Positions 51,062 through 63,600 of a stretch of 64,000 bases of DNA are shown piece by piece (positions within the stretch are counted from its first letter, which is position 1; every line of letters begins with the position of its first letter). The position numbers and the translations under genes are program-made. Source of the DNA: Phorcus lineatus (lineage: Eukaryota; Mollusca; Gastropoda; Trochida; Trochidae); contig OV121086.1 of assembly GCA_921293015.1 (NCBI GenBank), positions 44,099,402 through 44,163,401 on the forward strand, written 5' to 3'. The notes beneath the pieces are model-generated. The model was given only the letters and a program-made list of their open reading frames with translations, did not search any database and was not told the origin of the DNA.

Positions 51062-51076
51062 ATGAACAGAACATAG
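51062..51076 (+). promoter_or_regulatory. Possible four-codon upstream ORF before the oxidoreductase start
   Basis: ATG AAC AGA ACA TAG lies 40 bases before the chosen start and in another frame. If the transcript begins upstream, ribosomes would meet this ATG first. The chosen ATG at 51102 is preferred because it opens the Arg-rich leader that splices in phase to the conserved exon 2. No transcription start can be placed. Confidence 0.3.
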
Positions 51077-51101
51077 CATCATCAATAAACAACCTCCTGC
51101 G

Positions 51102-53791
51102 ATGCTAATTTCTCACCTGAGACAAATAATACGGACCAGAATGGCATTCCAAACTCCACCTGAAGTTCTTTTCAGAAATGTTCTCAGGTAATGCTGATTT
51201 ATATCGATTATGTTTGCTCTCCTTGAGCGCTAATATTTTCCATTCCAGCATTTTGTTATTCATTATTATGTTGTTGTAGTAGTTATAAGTTATACAGACC
51301 ACACTATCCAGGGTTTGTTCGACTCACAGTCACCAACTAAAAGAGAAAAAAAACAAGATAAACAAACACTGAGATAAAATTTCTTATCATATCTTTAAGA
51401 GTTTAGATAAACTTCATGATGGACAGGCTCTAAATTTAGCTATAAAAATTATCAATGACGCTTCTGATAAAGCATCTGAGTATTTTTAACTTTTACGGTC
51501 AGGACGTTGGTATTATGTGCATACACAAAAAGCAAACACTATGAAATGTCGTTTGTGCCGTTGTCCATTTCACTTCTGAATAATTAATGCTCAATATCCC
51601 ACTGTACTCTGTACATTTGTATATATATTTGTGTACATACATTTATATGTCTTCATGTATTTGTGATGTATAATTTTGTTTTTATGCTCATTTAGATGTA
51701 ATACAAATTCCCTTACGGGCAATAAAGTGTTATCTTTTATTATTTCAACATATACTCAATTAAAAAAGTAATGCAACAGACAAACTGTATGGAGAAAGTA
51801 TGATGATATGGATTAAATATGTTTAATATCAACGGAATAACAGAGCAATACGAACAAAAACACATTGTTTGTTATTTGATCTTTGAAGTAAATCTGGTTC
51901 AATTGACAATGTAATGTTTCATGCAGTTACATTCGGAGGTCAGGACTAAGGCCAATCACTTCAATGATGATCACTATCTGTGTTGGTTTGATTATAACAA
52001 TTCACAAGTCGTAAAATTGTTCAACGGTGAATTCCAAGCTGTTATGCACCATTGACAATCATTAATCATTGTTAATGCAAACAATCATTATTCATTAGCC
52101 AATTATTATATGTAAAACAAAATCACTTTCACCATGATATGAAAGTGTGCACATGGTTTTGGTTCTTAGGGTATATGTTTTATAAACAAAGTTGTTTTCG
52201 TTTTTATGTATACTTCACTGCTTATGTGAACGTGGATTTAGAATCTATTTTTATAAATTTTTATGCGATGATAGTGTTGCATTACTTTTGGAGTTCAGTA
52301 TATATATCCTATTTCACTTTAGAATACATTTGCATATTCAAAATGAATATCTTCTTTAGAAGTTTATTACAAGGTAACTTATATGATTTTTATTTAACTT
52401 TGAAATTCTTTCCTTCTCAATTCAGACAAGCTAAGTTAGGTGTATCGTCCCAGACAGTAGCAACAGATGTACCAAGCACTTTCAGGGCTGCAGTGGTGGA
52501 GGAACTGGGCAAACCTATTGTTGTGAAGACACTGCCTCGACTCACGCCCAAAGATAATGAGGTAAGTCCAAGGGTTGTAGCAATCCTTCCAACTATCCAT
52601 GCATCACAAGAGTCAGCTTTGCAATAGTACTTTATTGATAGGGAGCAATAGTACTTTATTGATAGGGAGCAATAGTACTTCATTGATAGGGGGCAATAGT
52701 AATTTATTGATAGGGGGCAATAGTAATTTATTGATAGGGAGCAATAGTACTTTATTGATAGGGAGCAATAGTACTTTATTGATAGGGGGCAATAGTACTT
52801 TATTGATAGGGAGCAATAGTACTTTATTGATAGGGGGCAATAGTACTTTATTGATAGGGGGCAATAGTACTTTATTGATAGGGGGCAATAGTAATTTATT
52901 GATAGGGGGCAATAGTAATTTATTGATAGGGAGCAATAGTAATTTATTGATAGGGGGCAATAGTACTTTATTGATAGGGGGCAATAGTACTTTATTGATA
53001 GGGGGCAATAGTACTTTATTGATAGGGGGCAATAGTACTTTATTGATAGGGAGCAATAGTACTTTATTGATAGGGAGCACTAGTACTTTATTGATAGGGG
53101 GCAATAGTACTTTATTGATAGGGAGCAATAGTACTTTATTGATTGGGAGAATGAAGCACAATAGTGTGCATCAGTTGTATAGTAAACTGTTGATAGTTTC
53201 AATAGTGTTGTGTATCAAGGTGCCGAATTTGGACAAATTCATGTCGTTCATGATAGTTTATCTATATTTATTTATTCATTTCTAAATAGCTTAAAAGTAG
53301 AAGTGAGGTTTAGAATGATGTACCCTAGATGGTTTCATCACTCAGATGATTCTCCTAAAACCTTTTAGAATCACACCAAATAAACACTTTTGTTTGGATC
53401 CCCAACTATCAATACTATAGTGGTTGACAATAGACTTTCACTATTGCACTAGTAGGCTGCGACGTTATCACTATTGCAATAGTCCAATCAAGGTAAACAG
53501 TCACCCCTAGTAAGTCATGTAAGGTACTCTTCTATTATGTTCTGCAAAGAATTAAAGGGGACATTCTTGCATCTACATGCATGTTTATAATACATGGCTT
53601 TCACAGGATCATGTTACTGAGAATAATATTTTAATTGCTTAAGACTTTAAAATTTGTTAACGATAGAGATGTTTGGTAAGAAATTCTTAGCCCCATAAGG
53701 TATACTTTAGATCAAAAAGCATTGTCATTGTTCAACTTGAATAAACCTAGCCTTTGCATTGCATATGTTACCTGTAGTTAATGTCATTACC

Positions 53792-53873
<82 letters not shown>

Positions 53874-56800
53874 CATATTCATAGTGAAGTTATTTCCAGG
53901 TCACTATCATCTCCATATGACTCTGATGGAATGTTTTTTTGTGATTTGAAACATAGTGATTTTAATGAGTTTGTCATGTGTACAGGTGATAGTGGAGGTA
54001 GAAGCAGCTGCCGTCAACTTTGCGGACATCCTCAAGGCTGTGGGACAGTACCAGGAGAAGCCCCCACTGCCCTATGTTCCTGGTGAGTCAGTGAGAACGG
54101 TGTAATACATGAACATGGGACCACACCAACTGCGACATATACAAATTCTTGTGCATTATCGGGTTGAGTCCCTTGCAGAACTTCAAACCTCGGCCTCAGA
54201 ATCAGGCATTGCTGTCAGTACTGACTGTACCAGAAGCTTACCACAATACCTTAAGAAAGATTTCTAGTTTGTCAGAATCTAAATTCTTACTGCCCGAGTG
54301 TTTTTCTTTTACATGCCATTAGGCCCCCATCCTTACAAAATTGAAATAAAAGAAGAATGAATTTCTTTACTCGAGAAATTGTTGCATCAAAATAGTTATA
54401 GTGCAATTAAATGCACAAGTTGAATGTCCATGTGCACATATGGAAAATATTACATCGTCTATTTTTTCCCCCTTAAGGGTTGCCAAAATTGTTATGTAAA
54501 GGTTTTGTACCATAGGTATGTGGTGTTTGAGAGATGTTTGTAGATGATGGCATGTTGTTAATAACAGACATGACTCTCTAGGTGTGGAGCTGTGTGGAAC
54601 TATAGCTGAGGTTGGAAAGGATGTGACGAAACTGAGGAAAGGACAGAAGATAATGGGACTGGCTGCCCAGGCAAAAGGAGCATTTGCAGAATACTGTGCT
54701 ATGGAAAGCAGGGTGAGAGGATACTTTATCAGATAACTTGAAAATATTTCAATGTTTCAATTTTTTCGGTCAGTCTGTTGGTCCTTTTGTAACAAATCAT
54801 TGTCTAAAAATTGGTTAATAAACAAATCTCACTCTTCATCCAACTTAGATTATATTCTCTAATTTTTAGCTTCAATGCAGTACTAGTAGATAAATCAAAA
54901 GATAGTTTCAAAGGGACCTGTAGCACTTTTATTGTGCTCATGTTTAAAGAGTTGCCAAGAAAAGGTTTTGGTTTTTTTACATGATAGACATTTCTTCAGG
55001 ATAGGTAAGGAAAGTCTTAAATTCATAAAAATTCTTTTAGTCTTAAGGCCCTGGTGAGTTAAAGGGGTACAGAGTATGTTGCTGGAGTCAAATCAAACTT
55101 TTTATTTATAAGACTTAGCATCAACAGTGATTGAAACAGTATATACATTCATATCAAATACAAATTTCTTCTTTGTCCGTCAAGGCAGCTATTCCAATCC
55201 CAGATTCAGTTCCGTCGGTTGTGGGTGCGTCTGCTCTCATCTCCTACGGCACAGCCATGATGGCTCTCACTCGCTCAGCCAAGGTTCAGAAAGGGTGAGC
55301 CTTTTTTTGCAGTCTTTACATACATTTTGTAGGTTAAAATGATATTCTGGTGATGGCCAATTCTGATTCTAAAAATAAACGACTTTCTGGATGAGAAACA
55401 AGTTCAGCAGTACATGTTACTGTTGACTTAATCGGTATTAGATGATTATCCAATTACTAGAACCACTAATTATATTAAAGGGTATGCTGGCTATAGTTTG
55501 AAATATTGTGAAGTGAATAAGCCATGGCTAAATTTTAATTTGAATTAATAAGTGTGTTTGTACTACACCATTTGTTACCAATATGAACCAAACCAGAAGA
55601 ATCTGTTACTTTTGGTAGTTTTTGATCTTGAAGTCATCTTTGTTGAATTTATAACAATGAAATATAAATATTTCTATTTACTTGATTCTTTATACTACCA
55701 TGGTAAATGCAAAAAGAAGCCAAAAGCCTTAAATCAAGCCTGGAAGATTTTAGAAAACTAGAGCCCTTCATTAGAGTAAATTTATTATGTGTCAATACAG
55801 TTTACAGTTTATGAAAAGATTTAGTTATCTATATTGAAAGAATTTGTTATATATCGTTGTATGACCAAAAGTACTAAGGTAAATTTTGTTTAACCATTTC
55901 ATCCCTACACGCCTATAAAAAGACCTGTAAATGCATATGTTATTGGTTTCTAAGGGATATTGTGATATTAAACTTGTATGCTTATGCTACATGATATCAC
56001 AAGAGAGAGCGAGGACATGTTTGTGACTGTACACGTTTGTATTCAAGCGAGACAGTGTTAGTGACGGCAGCAGCTGGAGCCACTGGGATGGCTATCATGG
56101 ATATCGCTGCTAATGTCCTGGGAGCTAAGGTAAATTACTTTAGCCTCTCTCAACTAACCTATACACAAAAGGAAAACTTCAACTGCAAAGTGTTTATTTA
56201 ACTTAAAAGGTCAGCCCTATCAGGGTATTTTTTGTGGAAAAAAAAATTCAAGTGGACATTATAATTTATACATTTATGTTATTAGTACATGATTATAGAT
56301 ATAATTTTTATAATGTTGTAAAAGTAGCATTTTCATGTCATTTGTGTCATTTCCATAAAAAGAAAATCGTGGATCGGATGCCAATAGGACTGTCATTTTA
56401 AGTGTAAGACTCCCTGTGCAGGTGATTGCTGTCTGTGGGGGGCCGGAGAAGTGTGCCACTGCCATGAAGCGAGGAGCTAGTTTTTCTATAGACTACAACA
56501 GTGAGGACCTTCGAGCCAGGATTAAAGAGATCTCAAACGGCAAGGGAGTAAATGTAGTCCTTGACCAGGTCGGAGGAGATATATTTATACAGTGTCTTAA
56601 AAGGTATTCCAAACAGTTATTAGTGTTTTTTTCCAAAGTAATAAGAAGCTTAAATGGCAGTTTGAGATTTCTGTACCAACGTTAATCCTAGGCTAGGAAT
56701 GCTTAAAAGTTGGAAATTATAGCCAAATGTTGAACCTTTGATCTTTGTTCTTTACATTTTGATAAATAGGCAAAGTCTGGGGATTTTTTAACCTATCAAA

Positions 56801-58248
56801 ATGTTTTTGGAAGGACCAGTGACAACATATTTTGCAGAAACATGAAGATTGTTCAATGAACAAAATACAGTAAAATTTTCATCATTCCAGCATTGCTGTA
56901 GATGGGCGAGTTGTGACCATTGGCTATGCATCAGGTAAAATTCCATCAATCCCTGCTAATCTTATCCTCCTCAAGAACTGCTCTGTGCATGGTGTATACT
57001 GGGGCAACACGTCCATCACCAACCCTCCTGCCTTCTTCAAGTCTATACAGGACACCATGGAAGCCTTCCAGGCCGGAAAGATTACTCCCTACTGTGGACA
57101 AACATTTCCTCTAGAGCAGGTTAGATGTCAACCTCTTTGGTGCCCTGAATGTAGCGTATGTCATAAGTATCATTACATGTACATGTGTACTAGTCAAATT
57201 TCCATGTTAACCAAGATGGCATAAAAAATATTTGTTATGAGTCTGATGGTCTCCAAATAAGCATTGAATTAATTAAAAAATGTATGTATAACCAAAGTTT
57301 GCGCATATATGTAGGACTCAGATCTGTGGCGGGTCTCTAATCTATGGCGGATCTCCTTATCTGTGGCGGGTTTGATTGTTAGACCGTTTCATGACGTCAT
57401 GCTAAGTGACGTCATTGTGCGATGACGTCATAATAGCTAACTGTTCCCGTCGTAAGACCCAATTGCGTCGCTAGCGTAATAATTAGGGAAGTCACAGAGA
57501 GATATTGCAAACGGATAACGACCAAATAATACGAGTCCATATCCCAATTACGAAAATACATTAAACAATACCATACATGTAAATAAGGTGTTTACGGGTT
57601 CATGCCACATCAAATGTGTTTACTTTGTAAGATCTTTTTAGCCCTCGGTGAATCCGTCTTCTTTAGCCCTAAGATATTGAAAGACTATCTTTTTAACCCT
57701 TGGATTCCTGTCGACGAATTTAGAGTAAGTTTGTCTACCGTAAGGTTTGGTTAATCATTGCAGAAAAATACAAAAAAGGTACAAATGTCAGGCATTTGAA
57801 AATCTGCCATGGATTTGGAAATCCGCCACAGATTTGAGGCCTGCCATGGATTCGAGTCTTACATATATATTTCCCACTTGTACATTTGTACAATGCTCTA
57901 TGTCAGCTGCCTGATAACAGTCAGTTTACAACTCTGCAACAATACATTATGGGTCTTGCTTGAAATAGAATACTGATATATTGTGGAAATTAACTTTAGT
58001 TAAGAGTTTGGTTTTCTGAAACAGGAATTAAATGAATGATTTATTACCTATCATATCGATAGCTCTTAAAGGAGGCAATGTCGGGTTTTTTGTGTGCAAG
58101 AAATATTGTCAATCAAATCAAATCAAACCAGACAAGAATTCTATCAGTTTCAATTCATTTTCAGGTCAACGAAGCCTTCAAGTTGGTTTTGTCCAGAAAG
58201 TCAGTGGGGAAAGTTGTGATTGCCATAAAACCTGATGTCAAGAAGTGA
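51102..58248 (+). CDS. Quinone oxidoreductase-like protein 2 homologue (MDR family), complete, nine exons
   Basis: Predicted NAD(P)H-dependent, zinc-lacking medium-chain oxidoreductase. Coding exons are 51102-51187, 52426-52561, 53986-54082, 54582-54712, 55185-55294, 56048-56129, 56422-56603, 56891-57119 and 58165-58248. Phases join throughout, giving 378 residues and a TGA stop. Exon 1 encodes MLISHLRQIIRTRMAFQ, Arg-rich and like a mitochondrial presequence; it ends in AG and exon 2 supplies A, restoring Arg. The catalytic fold begins near FRAAVVEELGKP, with the GroES-like half over about residues 45-165. The Rossmann half carries VLVTAAAGATGMAIMD (usual family motif AAAGGVG), then DQVGGD and GRVVTIGYASG; VHGVYWG is typical of the QORL2 branch. 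Substrate cannot be read from sequence. Introns hold a 24-bp minisatellite, an (AT)n run and a TIR element. All donors are GT and all acceptors AG; the exon 8 donor (gttaga) is weak. It converges on UPF2. Family call is firm; subfamily and mitochondrial location are inferred. Confidence 0.9.
51560..51745 (+). repeat. Possible LINE 3'-tail fragment in oxidoreductase intron 1
   Basis: A T-rich stretch ends in TACAAATTCCCTTACGGGCA followed by AATAAAG. That layout closely parallels the 3' end of the LINE fragment at 61870-61895 (TTCCTTTCGGGG then TAATAAAG). No reverse-transcriptase coding is left. It could instead be the 3' end of an unrelated transcript. Confidence 0.3.
52622..53149. repeat. 24-bp minisatellite, 22 units
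   Basis: The unit is CAATAGTACTTTATTGATAG followed by GG(G/A)G. Twenty-two units fill 528 bp and start 60 bp after the exon 2 donor. Variation is mostly ACT/AAT at the middle and GGGG/GGAG at the end. Because 24 is a multiple of three and no stop occurs in some frames, both strands stay open and give artificial 8-residue repeat proteins. These should not be annotated as genes. Confidence 0.95.
53796..53871. repeat. (AT)n microsatellite, about 76 bp
   Basis: An uninterrupted TA dinucleotide run of about 38 units in intron 2 of the oxidoreductase gene, ending 114 bp before exon 3. It is likely to be length-variable. Confidence 0.95.
57305..57869. mobile_element. TIR element (MITE-like) in oxidoreductase intron 8
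   Basis: The left end reads ATATATGTAGGACTCAGATC and the right end, reverse complemented, reads ATATATGTAAGACTCGAATC. Both are followed by two or three diverged copies of an ATCTGTGGCGG-type motif, so the inverted repeats run about 60 bp. The interior codes for nothing. The first 130 bp carry three TGACGTCA palindromes. The target-site duplication is unclear because both flanks are TA-rich. Family unknown. Confidence 0.65.
57392..57430. promoter_or_regulatory. Cluster of three perfect CRE palindromes
   Basis: TGACGTCA occurs at 57392-57399, 57407-57414 and 57423-57430, about 15-16 bp apart. This is the canonical full CREB/ATF site. The cluster lies inside the TIR element in the last intron of the oxidoreductase gene. 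Function is untested and may only reflect the element's sequence. Confidence 0.5.
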
Positions 58249-58266
58249 CATTCAATTAATCTTGAC

Positions 58267-58272
58267 AATAAA
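58267..58272 (+). terminator. Poly(A) signal of the oxidoreductase gene
   Basis: AATAAA lies 19 bases after the stop codon, so the 3' UTR would be very short (about 40-50 bases). It is the first canonical hexamer downstream. Longer alternatives cannot be excluded. Confidence 0.6.
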
Positions 58273-58861
58273 GTGAATATCATAGGTTAAAATAAAGATC
58301 AACAGATCCAGCTATGTTATTGAGGATCAAACCTCAGATGCTTATATGGGTTGGAGACTATATTCATTTAAAATGAGACGTGTCATTAGCCTTATATATT
58401 CCATTTAAACAGAAAAATCTACCTATCTAAGTATATAATGAATCTTAAAGGAGCAATGCCACTGTGATACCAAGACTTCTCAGTGGAGTCAACTGGTGTG
58501 TTCTGTTTACATATTTAGACCAATTCTACAACTAGACTAGACCCAAGTAACAAACAGTAGTTGCAAGGTGGTTCTTTTTGATTAGCAATGAGTAAGTTTA
58601 AGTCTCATATTTTTCTATTGAATTAAATGTTATTCCTTCAAAGTCACATCCTTAACAATATGGTTGAATAGGACAGGCTTAATGATCGCTAAAAAGCATT
58701 AATAAACAGAATCATATTCTTTAATTTTGTCTCCAAATGAGTTGTACTGATTAGTTAATACACAATAGTTTCAATCTTTACAAATGCTGACTCAAATGTG
58801 TATACATGTATAAAATATTTTTTTTAAAATAAAAACAAAAGAAAGTCTATGTGCAACCTCT

Positions 58862-60602
58862 TTTATTTATCCTGCACACATAACAACAATCTCCATGGAG
58901 AAAGAATACTTTAGCTCATTTTGCTAAGCATAACATGTGGATAACATCAACGTTCCTTTTACTTCATACAAATCAATTTTATACCATTACTTTTACTTGT
59001 CTTGGTAATTGACAAACTTGCAGAGTATAACTACATGAGCAAGACCTAACATGAGAAAAATTATACTTTTTGAGAACATCATCTTTGTTGAGAATAAAGT
59101 CTTTCTGAGAACATTATTACCTTTCCCTCTACCTGACGAAGGAGTAGGCATATAAAAACTATTCCGAAAAGTCATGCATGCTCCCATTAATCTACTTTCC
59201 TAGGGAATTGCTTTTTTTTGTTTTCCAACTTCAAAACAACCTTCAAAGACTTGAAGATGAAATAATGTTCCTTCCTTCAATCTTCATGTGGATCAAATAT
59301 TTCATCAAAACTCCACATATGACGATCTTGCCATCCTTAAAAATAACTTCCCTGGCTCAAACATCTTAAAGGACTGGAGAGTTACACGGACGTTAGCTTT
59401 ACTTCACAACTTATGTGTGTTCTGTAATCAAGGGCAGAAATGCTTTGTAACACACAAATCAATTTCAGTCTTGCTCAAGTAGTTGTCAAAGAATTTAATT
59501 ATCATATTGTTGAATGCAAACATATTTCATCAGATTTTCAATACAATTACTCCTACACCAACTAGAATTTCAATGTAACAGTTTATTGTATAGAAAGCAA
59601 ATTAATCTATAATTGTCCAGCAATCACATGAAACAATAAAAAGCAGTCACCTTTTATAAATAACCAACTTTTTCGCTTTTGGCTATTGAACTTCCCTCCA
59701 TAATAAGGCATAACTTTTGAAATAAAATCACATATCAGATGAAGGCCATCCCTATTTTGTTCTGTTTCATTATCATCTTTCTGGCTAAAATGTTCCTTCA
59801 AACATAAAAAAGCAAGTTATTTATACTTATTCTAAATTGCTGAATCGAACTTTGTAAAAAAATTTGTAAAAAAAAATAAAAGTAACGTATTCAAATGTTT
59901 CTTTCTGAATATTTCAGGATTTTATATATAAATAAATTTTATCATTATTTAAATTTAGTTCAAACCAGTATTTAATTTTTTCCTACTGCCACTCTTTCCA
60001 GGTAATGATACAGATAAGAAACAATAAAAAATAGATGGCCGTTCTCTTGTGATCAGTAGGCAATTAAGGTTATATGATATGCTGCCTGAGAATTTTAGAA
60101 AATATGCATTTAACCAATCATAAATATTTTTGTTATTTCAAAAAATAAAAACAGCAAGAAAATGGATATCAACAGTCTTTGTGTAACTGAACATGAAATC
60201 ATCTGCTAAAATGAATGAATTTGAGTTGAACAAATTGTATGTGCTGGAAAACAATTCATTTCACCTTCATGAAAGAACAAATTTAATCTTTTGGAAATTT
60301 CCACTTCCGCAAACCTCTGATCTCGTTGCTGTGTGATGTTTACTTAAAAACAAATCACTTCTTTGCTTAGTTGATAAATCAAAGATAGAAAGTTCTAGCA
60401 TAGTGAACCACGTAAAGTAGTATATGCCCGTTTCCACATAACACATGTCTTTTGCACCAGTTGCATGCATCGACAAAGACGTCTGTCTGTATTCGCACAG
60501 TGCAGAATATCTTGCTTGATTCATCCCTAGGTTGCTTGTCTGGCCCGAGAGCGTTGCGTGGTTGATCTCTGGTCACTCAGTAGGACCTTGGTCCACTGCT
60601 GG
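58862..60602 (-). other. Probable UPF2 3' UTR with candidate poly(A) signal at 58862-58867
   Basis: After the UPF2 stop there is no further coding signal on the - strand. Several reverse-complement AATAAA hexamers occur (for example 59582-59587). The one at 58862-58867 is the last before the converging oxidoreductase poly(A) signal and has an A/T-rich downstream context. The UTR could therefore be as long as about 1.75 kb or much shorter. Small open frames here on both strands look like chance. Confidence 0.4.
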
Positions 60603-63600
60603 TCAGCGCTTCCTGTGGCCAAAGGTCAAAATGTGTTAGAGAGATTTATAGCATTTTCTGTAACAATGTTATTCAACTGTCAATAATCATGAGGCAGAAA
60701 CTTACAATATAAGAAGTATGCACCATATGCACAAACTTTCCAACAAATCAAACAACAGAAAATAATTTCAGATTTTACGATGTAAGAGGGCTCTAATAGT
60801 AAAACCAGAAGGCATAAAAGTAAATCTATGCTAAGTCCTAAATAATGCTATAAATGATATATATGATAACGGAGTTGTTCCTATTAAAAGATACATGAAC
60901 ACAAAATAAAACACTACTGTGCAGGAGAGTTAAAATGTTAGTGCAAAGCAATGAATCAACCTGGTTAGAAAGCCAAGCCCAAAACCTATTAGTAAAAGGA
61001 TGAACTGAGGAAAAGAATAATAAATACCTTTGATCTAGATAAACCATTTGAGACTTCGAGACATTCAAACTCACTTGGAGCCAAATATGAGGTCGGCATC
61101 AGGGGCTCCCTTGGGGTGAGAGTAGCGGATGCGCCGCTCACGGTTCGTGTTGATGGGGACAGGTCGATTCAGGGAGGCCATCATTTCTGTAGGCAACCAG
61201 CAGATTATGAGATGTTATAAATACCAACAGATGGATTCAAATATGAATGTAATCTTAATTGGAGAAACATCTGACAAATTACCGTAGATCTGTTGAAAAT
61301 CTGTCACAAGTCAGATGAACAAACTAATATTCGACAGAATTAATGTTTTAAGTTATAATTCATAACAAGTATCTTGGCACAATAATAGATAGTAAATTAA
61401 ATTGGAATGCTAATACTGAGGCAGTTTTAAAAAAATGTCAACAAAGATTACATTTCATGCGCAAGCTACGATTTTTTAATGTAAATTAACACGCACTATC
61501 CCTCTTTTATCGTTGTTTCGTTTAGAGCATATTAACTCTTTCTTTCCAATGTTAGTATGGTTCTTTATCAATTGTTAACAAATCTCACATGGAAAAGGTT
61601 GTTCAAATTGCTGGGAAAATTAACGGAGTTTCTTTCACAAATTTATCATATCTTTATGAAAAAAAGAGTTTTGAAATTATCCCTAAAGATTTTGTCAGAT
61701 CCAGATCATGTCTTATACGGGAAGTTTGTTAAGCTTCCTTCAGGCAGAAGATATTTACTACCCCGTTATAAAACCAATAGAGGTAAAAATAAATTCATTT
61801 CTTTCAGCGTTCGTCTTTTTAATCTTTGAATTACTAGAGTGTATTTGTTTGTTAAGCTCTGTAACGATACAAAATGTATTCCTTTCGGGGTAATAAAGAA
61901 TTATTATTATTATTATTAAGATAGCGATTTGCTTTTGGGATGGCACAATTAATCCAGAGGACAAACAACAGTGATGAGTGACGTACCCTGATAGTCCTCC
62001 TCCTCCTGCCTCTGCTGTATACCCAGCACCACCTGCTTCATCTTCTCCTTCTCCAGCTTCTCAGCCTGCAGCACACACACACACACATCATCTCATTGAC
62101 TTGATAAGTAAACCAGTGAAGAGCTGAGTAGTATTCAATAAGCTCTAATAAGGATAAGGAGCATGATGGAGGTAAAGAATTGTGAACTTAGGTTACATGT
62201 TTGATATTACACTCTATATTTTCCTGTAAGAAGAATGGCTTTGGGTAGGAACAGATGCTACATTAGTTCACCTGGGTATCATACTACATTTGTGAAACTT
62301 AGAGGCAGAAGGGTGGGCGTTGATAAGGTGGTCTCAGTGCCTGATTTGCACTAGGGTGTGAAAACCCTTAACATCTGGTAATGGTAGTAGCTCTTCACAC
62401 CAATGTGGTATCCAATTAATTTTTTATTCTCATTTCAGAATCCTTTTCAGGTAGGGAATTACTTTTTCAATCAATGAAAACATGATTCCCTTTGACTTGA
62501 GATGAATTTATCTTCAAAAATATATTATAAAGGTACCTGCTCTCGTTCCTTGAATTTGGCAGCAAACTCAGCAGAGATAGGAACATTTAGGTCTGTAAAC
62601 TGTAAAGGCAAAGAGGGATTGAATAAATATGAAAAACTAATGTTTTATTTTTCGTTACTAATTGTCAAGTGATGAACTATTTGGTTTTTAAAAAATACTA
62701 AATAATTTTCACAGATTATTAGTAAAACTGTTGCAACAACACTCACCTGCGCCTTGTTCCCTTTGCGGGTCATGAGCACAAAGTTGACAGCCTTATCAAT
62801 TGCAGGAATTGGTTGTGTCACACCTGTACATAACAAGAAAGGGAATACTTATAGGGTATATTTTTCAACACTATAGGGCAAACAAAAGGCACTACACATC
62901 TTATTCCCCTAGTTAAACCCAAGTTACAAAAGATGGCACTTGAAGGTCAACTCCAACTAACCAGGTACCTACTTTACAGGTGTGAAAACAGAGGCACAAT
63001 GTAAGTATTCTGCCAATGATGACATCAAAAGTTTCAAAACAACTCTTTTTGGGGCGGGGTATCAACACCTAAACCCTAAAATTATTTGGCAATGAAGAGC
63101 ATCATCCATGTGGATATCGCCACCCATTCACCAAGTTCAATGCTAGCTATCAACATGCTTTACACAAAAAGGCTCCGTAACTAATTCAATAATGCATAAT
63201 TCGTGAAGAATTGAAGTTAGTGGAAAGATATAACTGTACTTCATGAGATTCCTGTTAGCACATCAGACTCATGAATCAACTGTAGAATTGAATGTCCCTC
63301 GTACCCATGCCTGTTCCTGGGATAGTCTTCTTGACCTTGTTGCGGACTTGTACCGGCATGGCAATGTCTAGCTGGGGCACCTTCAGTGACTCCTGGGTTC
63401 TAGCCTGCAACAACAGAGAATACTTTACCATTGGACACGTTTGAACCTTTGATACTTGCACCAGGTACAACCTTTAAATGCGTCAAAACAATAATAATTA
63501 TTGTTAATTAACTCATTTTATTATCTATATTAATATTTTATTAATTAAATAATTATATAATAAACAGTTACTGTCTAAGTCTAGCAATATGAAACCTGTG

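Noticed and set aside
52139..52425. Upstream extension of oxidoreductase exon 2 as an N-terminus
   Set aside because: It is AT-rich intron; the exon at 51102-51187 splices in phase and gives a better leader.
52599..53285. 228-codon + frame and overlapping 182-codon - frame of 8-residue repeats
   Set aside because: Both are the 24-bp intronic minisatellite read through; no independent start, splice or family evidence.
53781..54086. 101-codon frame starting in poly-(IY)
   Set aside because: Runs from the (AT)n microsatellite into oxidoreductase exon 3 in another frame.
60267..60576. Two - strand frames of 85 and 65 codons
   Set aside because: They lie in the probable UPF2 3' UTR and overlap each other in different frames.
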